Assembly: GCA_029532415.1 (NCBI GenBank)
Contig: JAQOTA010000050.1
Span: forward strand, 5,270,001 to 5,334,000
Length of the DNA: 64,000 nucleotides
Direction: 5' to 3'
Origin: Marasmius tenuissimus
Taxonomy: Eukaryota; Basidiomycota; Agaricomycetes; Agaricales; Marasmiaceae
Both the position numbers and the translations under genes were made by a program. The notes beneath the pieces were generated by a model that was not told the origin of the DNA, did no database searches, and worked only from the letters and a program-made list of their open reading frames with translations. This document shows, one piece after another, positions 58,940 to 64,000 of this stretch; position 1 is the stretch's first letter, and the number at the start of each line of letters is the position of its first letter.

Positions 58940-60560
58940 GGCCTGCCCAACGATCCCCACCTATTATCTATATCTCCATGAAATAAATTACCGACGCAGG
59001 GATTGGACGAGATGAGCAAAGGTCAGGATAGAAATGGACTGAACTCGCTTGTGAGTACCTGAGCTTTGAGTGTTACTTCCATCTTTTTGCCCTGATTTCC
59101 CGCGAGTTACAAGTTTCGGCCCCTAACTGGACCATTGATTCTCACTTAAAACCACAATTCTTTGAGCGACAGGGCTGCCTGATCGCCAATATGATACGGT
59201 CTTAACCTTGTAGTTATTGACAAGTCATAACAGCAAGTACCTCAATTGGACAGGCTCTCAAGATCTGGGATGGCGCCCACAGTTCCTCCGGGCAAGACCC
59301 AAACCTTTTGATTGTTCTCCGACCTTATCTCCATTATCCCCGGAAGGCGACATGCTCCAACGACATCCAGAAGTAGTTGACCTCGTCCGAGTGCATACCG
59401 CGCTTCGACGTGTGGTTTCCGTCAATTGAGGTACACGTTCCTGTCGTCAGGCCAAATTTCAGATCCTTGAATGAGGCGACCCCTGAGGGTGACCAGGGAG
59501 TTCGCAAACTTCGGGTTAGTCAAAGCTTGACTCATGTCCTGCGAAACCCGTACTAATGATAATGTAAGATCGATGTCCGTTGACAGAGTCATATGGACAA
59601 AGGAACTTTGTCAGTACCGGCTTGATCCAAGATTACACTCGCAGTCTTCCTCATAGCCCTATTTAACACTGCTCACATTGATCTCCAGACCCCAAAGCCT
59701 TCCGAAATAGTCTGAAAGGAGACCAGAGCTTCAGGAACAAGCGTTGATGGTGCCGATCTCTTGTTCAGTTCATCGATGGAGTCGAATGAAGTCTCGGGAA
59801 TCGGGATCCATTATTCGGAGTTCATCAATCATAATGTGAAAAAGTGGTGTAGTAAGAAAAGAAGAAGGATTTTGCTCATCAGGGTCAAACGGCCAGCAGG
59901 GAAAGAAAAGAAGAGACTGGTAAGGAATATAGTTTGAAATCTGCAGTGGGAGTTTGAACCTGCCCTCAAGTCGGCCCGGAGCTATCCGGTTGTACAGCTT
60001 CGGTCAGAGAACGGAAAGTCTCAGATCTTGCTCTAACCTTCCACCCCCTCCATCTTTGCCTCTTAAGTTCTGGAAGCACAAGACCTTCTGACGAGCAGCA
60101 AACACTCAAGAATAGCTTCAAGTCAGCTATCGGGATTGTCTTGGTCTGTTGGGCCCTTTCAAACGCGTAACGCTTTCGCTTTCGAAACCCCAAATTCTCA
60201 ATCGAACTCTAGCGTATGGATCAAACCAGAAGAAAGGCTCGTTCTGACTTATGCACCCTACTCAGAACTGTCATTGTAACCCCCCTTGGAGACCCAGTCG
60301 TCTTACTAAGCTCTCTATCCTCGGAATGGCATTCAACTCGGCTCGTTTATACTCTGCTCGAAGACTCGAGTGCTGCATCGTCAACTAGATGTGAGATGCA
60401 ACGAATCCTGTGTGTCGCTGACCGTAGTAGGGTGCTAGTGCTCATGACATCGATGCCGACTTCCCTAGCCACGACCAACGCTTTAAGTCTCACGGGTTAT
60501 TAGGGATGCTCGGTAGGTTACCGTGGGGAGTGTGCGGGCGTAAGTTGAGACCAAACTTTT
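58940..60560. other. No supported gene; partial duplicate of block ends
   Basis: The stretch near 59940-60130 resembles 10920-11150 and 19655-19860 (GTTT(A/G)AACCTGCCCT, TCAGATCTTGCTCT). ORFs are short and without domains. The resemblance places the right end of another duplicated unit here. Confidence 0.4.
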
Positions 60561-60569
60561 GAGCTGGTC

Positions 60570-60765
60570 TGATACCAGGAGTCATGAACCGACATGGCAC
60601 GCTCACGACAGTGCAAAAGTAATCCTCACGTTTCATCAACCACTATTGTTCGTGGTACTGGCGGTGCCATATTACAACCGTGGCTGCTTCTATTACTCGT
60701 GCAAGCTTGGCCGATGATGAGTCGGCAAGGCGACCTCATACTTCACCGTTGTATTTGAGTTTACA
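60570..60765. repeat. Right arm of a 200 bp inverted repeat
   Basis: Reverse complement of 56769-56970; also related to 25540-25700 in direct orientation. The right arm sits in its expected place before an R2 segment, so the left arm is the one that moved or was inverted. Confidence 0.85.
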
Positions 60766-61189
60766 CGAGTGTCGAAGACGAAATGCGGGTCAAGTTTTGT
60801 CACGCCAGAGACGGATGGGGGGCACGATCAAAGCGAGTCTTGAACTCCTTCATCTCATGATCAGTTGTCCTATCGCGTTGCATCCTAACAATTGTCATAG
60901 ATTAAACCATCAATCCTCGCCAATGAGTAGCCTATAGTCTTCTAGGAGTTCGAAGGGTCTATTACTTTTTTGACTCTCGGGCAGCTGAGAGTGAGGTGGG
61001 GGCCCGTTCCTACTATTCCGAGATAGCCGACTGGGTTGGATTTGAAGAAATGACGGTGATGGAACGGCTCCCGTGAGGTCAAAGACTTGTCGACTTCGGG
61101 ATCCTACAACTTTTATCACGGCCAGCAACTCATTATTTAGAAGGTGAGCTCGTAATCTATCGAGAATACGGTTCGTGTACTTACAATAT

Positions 61190-61990
61190 CTCAGATAATT
61201 GCCCCGTCATCTTCCGTACGGATCATACAGCCCGCAAGTTTGTTCCAAAGGCTGGTATTCAGGAATATGGGGCGCTAGTATGAGATGCTAATATTAGATG
61301 ATCCGACCAACTTTGACTTCGCACTCGTAACGATTCACTCGGACCTCACTAGTCACTATCCAGTGCCAAAAGATCGAAGGTTGAGTTCCTCCTGAGCGAA
61401 GACACACGGAGTCTACACAAAAATCGTAGCTAAGCTGTCCATGTGCATACAGCACACAAAGCTTCACGGTAACATCCGGGTTTGAAATTTTCCCGAAAGA
61501 TCCCATCCCGATATTTGGCGCACACTAGGACCCACAGGTCTTGCCCGTGACCGGTTGACCATTTGGCCTTCTTACCTGCATCTTTGACTATTTCAACTTC
61601 GTACTAAACAAACTGGCAATGGGTTCCTAGTCCCTGGAATCGAGTTCCATTCCTGAATTCGAGAACGATGGATACCCTTTTGTCAGTTGGCAAACCTAAA
61701 AGTTGCTAATTTTATGCGTACATCGATAAACCACCGCCGGGTCGACTTGTGACCCATACTACAAGGAGTGTCAGTCTACTGTCATCCTTCTCTGAGCATT
61801 GAGTGACATACTGTGCTGTATATACAACTCGCAGACTGACTTCACCATCCCGGATTACTGTAAGAAGCGGTATCACCGACCCAGAGGCAACTCAACGGAA
61901 ATGTCGCTGGCATCCCCTAGAGATCAGTATGTCAAAGGAGGCTAATGATAAAATAGAGATTATGATACAACGAGAGTAAGAAACGCGAAA
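61190..61990. repeat. Shared 3' flank segment (R2) downstream of copy E
   Basis: Closest to 13180-13960: same order of TTCACTCGGACCTCA, AACATCCGGG, GATTATGATACAACGAGA and GGTAGATACACTATACAT. The minus strand keeps SIVLEFRNGTRFQGL near 61650. Confidence 0.6.
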
Positions 61991-62249
61991 CCAGGTGAAC
62001 GGTAGATACACTATACATCAATCTTCTAGATATGTGAATCGAACCATGAATACCATGCAAACGAGAGAAACGTCCGTGAGACACGAGGCGACCGAGACAT
62101 CAATCCTCTCAGATTTACTGACCCACAATGATTCTCGAACCTTGATCGACTCATTGCCACCCCGAAGCTCCGTTCTCCTCCCCATATTCACCACTCGTCT
62201 CATTCCAGGAATTCAGTTGGGTCGGTTCCATCGCAGGTTCATGTGTGTA

Positions 62250-63823
62250 TTACTGAGGATAGTTGGCTGGCGTGTTCCAAGGTTGGCAAGAAACGAGAGG
62301 GCCACCACCGTTGAAAGTGAGCATCGGTGGATAACCCTGAGGCGTATGAACGGAAAATGGAAGGTGGTTTTGGGCGTGAAGGGTCAAATGGGGTGGGTAA
62401 TGGGCGAAGCTGGGCGGTGGGAAGGAGGGTGAATTGTACGATGGGTTGTGGTGAGCGACCGGATGGTTCCAGTGTTGTTGAGGGGTATAAGAGCCTCCGC
62501 CGTAGGAAGGGAACGGTGAGGGGTAGCCTGGTTCAAGTACAGGAGACGTAGCCACGGCACTGTGCGGGGAATACGTGAAGTTGATGGGATATGCTGAGTT
62601 GAAATGATGGGTGACCGCGGCCATTGGGTAGGAACTTGAAGAGTACGCTGGGCCGTTGTAGTACGTGCTTACAGGGGTGGATGTTACGACCTGGGACGTC
62701 CCCAACCACCCGGTATTGTGAGCAGCACCAATATCACATCTAGGTGCATTTACGATGGCATTGACACCCGAGTAAGCACCCGGAGGGGTATAGTTCAAGT
62801 CCATCAGGCTTGCAGTGGGATCGCTGACCGAGTTGGCAATTTCAACACTGCTGTACGCGTTGGAGGGCAGCAATGCGTCGAAATAGGTTGCCGACGCTGT
62901 TTTGCGACAGTTCGGGCCATCCTCGCGACGGGAGTTGAAAAGATGATAGATTGGACGAAGTAGGAAATGGCATGTTCACACCACGCAAAGTAGATGACAT
63001 GTCTCCTAACGAGGAGCCTGCGCGGTGAGGAGGATAGTGACAGGGCAGTTTATTGCTATGGTAGCAGAGTGGGGTAAGTGATTGGTATCCTGGGCGTGGA
63101 TGAGAGTGATTGGGAGATAGGTTGACTGGGTCTGCAAAGGGCAAAAACCTCGAGGGAAGCGGTCCCACAGGTCGAGAAGTTTGTTCGTCCATTGGGAGGT
63201 CTTGGCCATTGGCAGTATCGTTCTTGTGACGAAGTTCCTGCGGATATGTTAGTAATGCACACCACGAAAAACGAATCAGCAGCGCACCGGTTCTGGATTA
63301 TTCCTCTCGGCACCCCCAAATCGCATAACCATTTTCTGATGCTTGTTGGTAGCGCAAATCAAGCTGACGGTGGGCTTGCTCCCGTCTTGGTTACTGGCGA
63401 TACAAATTGAGTCCTCAGCCAGTTTTTGGTCCATTGTATGCGATAGACACTCGGAGTCGTTGCCAGTGACGGATCCATCAAGGCTGTCGGAATGCTCTGC
63501 ACTGAGGTAAGAGCTAGAACGAACGAATGAGAAAGGACTGCACCTTGATAGACCTCCATGAATCGGTCTGAATGGTCGATGGGTTGAAAGTTGTAGTCAC
63601 CATGTCCAAGGTGTCGAGCAAAATCGGGAGTTGTTGGGTCAAAGCTTCTGAGTGAGTGATATTGATGAATCAACTAGTAGCTGCTGATGGGCCAGGACAT
63701 TGACAATTTCTTGGTCATACACCCGGGCTCGAGCTCAAGGGGAAGGCCAAAGCTGCGACATGACTCGGGCGAAAGTCGATGTTGACCGTCTTCATAGAAA
63801 GACCAGAAGTAAAGCTTGAAGCC
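62250..63823 (-). pseudogene. Copy E: truncated ISGG-family pseudogene
   Basis: Begins abruptly at about 63823 with LYFWSFYEDGQHRLSPESC; the first half of the gene is missing and replaced by unrelated sequence. Lesions: TAG at 63674-63676 where other copies have CAG (SSYQLI); a 2 base deletion near 62898 against copy A (GCTGT--TTTGCGACAG) that shifts frame in the SQST...YFDAL region; and TAA at 62250-62252 for a Gln codon after NYPQ. The tail in between (MDLNYTPPGAYSGVNA, YPSPFPSYGGGS, HLPFSVHTPQGYPP) is well preserved, so decay is recent. Confidence 0.8.
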
Positions 63824-64000
63824 CAGTGAAAACCGCACCTGTGCTGGTCTGGGAATATCTACCGTCTTCGGAGCAAATCTGCATGCGCAGAAAATGCCAG
63901 ATATTTGCAGAGTTTGCTCATCTGTCCAGATTATTTCTGCACCTGTCTGGCCCAATTTCCGCTGATCCCGCCAGTATCTGTACCTATCCGCGCGTATCTG
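63824..64000. mobile_element. Unidentified insertion truncating copy E
   Basis: Homology to the other copies stops after GACCAGAAGTA-AAG, and at 63824 a new sequence starts CAGTGAAAACCGCACCTGTG. CAGTG starts are common at hAT-like and CACTA-like ends. The following sequence has repeated ATATCT/CAGATA and TCTG motifs. The other end lies outside the window, so the identity cannot be tested here. Confidence 0.35.

Noticed and set aside
1..64000. CRISPR array, operons, ribosome binding sites, replication origin
   Set aside because: Spliceosomal introns and eukaryotic gene families show this is fungal nuclear DNA, and no regularly spaced short repeats were seen.

Overview
The window is eukaryotic and fungal, most likely from an Agaricomycete (mushroom-forming basidiomycete). 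Genes are split by many 43-60 base GT-AG introns. One gene carries a DUF6698 domain and another is a FunK1-type kinase, both typical of Agaricomycetes. Transposable elements and duplicated, decaying gene copies fill much of the rest. I see no bacterial gene organisation, CRISPR array or rRNA.

Left end (1-7.4 kb), the best preserved unique region: a divergent FunK1-like kinase on the minus strand (about 102-1502), a foldback inverted repeat (1809-2045), a plus-strand protein with a KOW/SH3-like segment (about 2246-3846), and a nine-exon DUF6698 gene with a TATA box (4033-6641). A stretch rich in TTGTAC/GTACAA motifs (7080-7385) follows.

From 7.4 kb to the end, the window is dominated by one minus-strand gene family in at least seven states of preservation. 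Copy F is a lone first exon (7.5-7.7 kb). Copy A (14.1-17.4 kb) has a frameshifted tail. Copy B (27.1-30.5 kb) is nearly intact. Copy C (34.6-38.5 kb) appears intact. Copy G (46.3-47.0 kb) is a tail fragment. Copy D (49.4-53.8 kb) has one stop codon. Copy E (62.2-63.8 kb) is a truncated pseudogene. A full member has an N-terminal ISGGxFxxV...QHNY motif, a domain with a faint resemblance to a kinase N-lobe, a conserved YLFVxPP...YFWSFxEDGQ...PESCRNFGL block, a basic cluster that looks like a nuclear localisation signal, and a Pro/Ser/Tyr-rich tail. C and D are chimeras: a nearly whole paralog is fused in frame to the C-terminal half of a more divergent one. This array is the best candidate here for an undescribed system. 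Its function is unknown.

Upstream of several members lies a co-duplicated segment of up to 4 kb. It holds an A-box-like motif, a small plus-strand ORF and remnants of a second minus-strand gene (signature VNAAAADKAxLLVV; DTDWYQxREFEGHxSF). Downstream of A, B and E lies another shared 0.8 kb segment. The unit that duplicated was therefore larger than the gene.

Mobile elements: a 718 bp CACTA-like element (8365-9082, 3 bp target duplication) with a 410 bp hAT-like element nested in it (8473-8882, 8 bp target duplication); a 5'-truncated LINE with one 1535-codon ORF, poly(A) and a 12 bp target duplication (20339-25293); and an unidentified insertion at the right edge that truncates copy E. A probable C2H2 zinc-finger gene (about 57.6-58.8 kb) lies between the arms of a 200 bp inverted repeat. 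The regions 11.6-13.2, 38.9-46.1, 47.1-49.3 and 59.0-60.5 kb hold no gene I can support.
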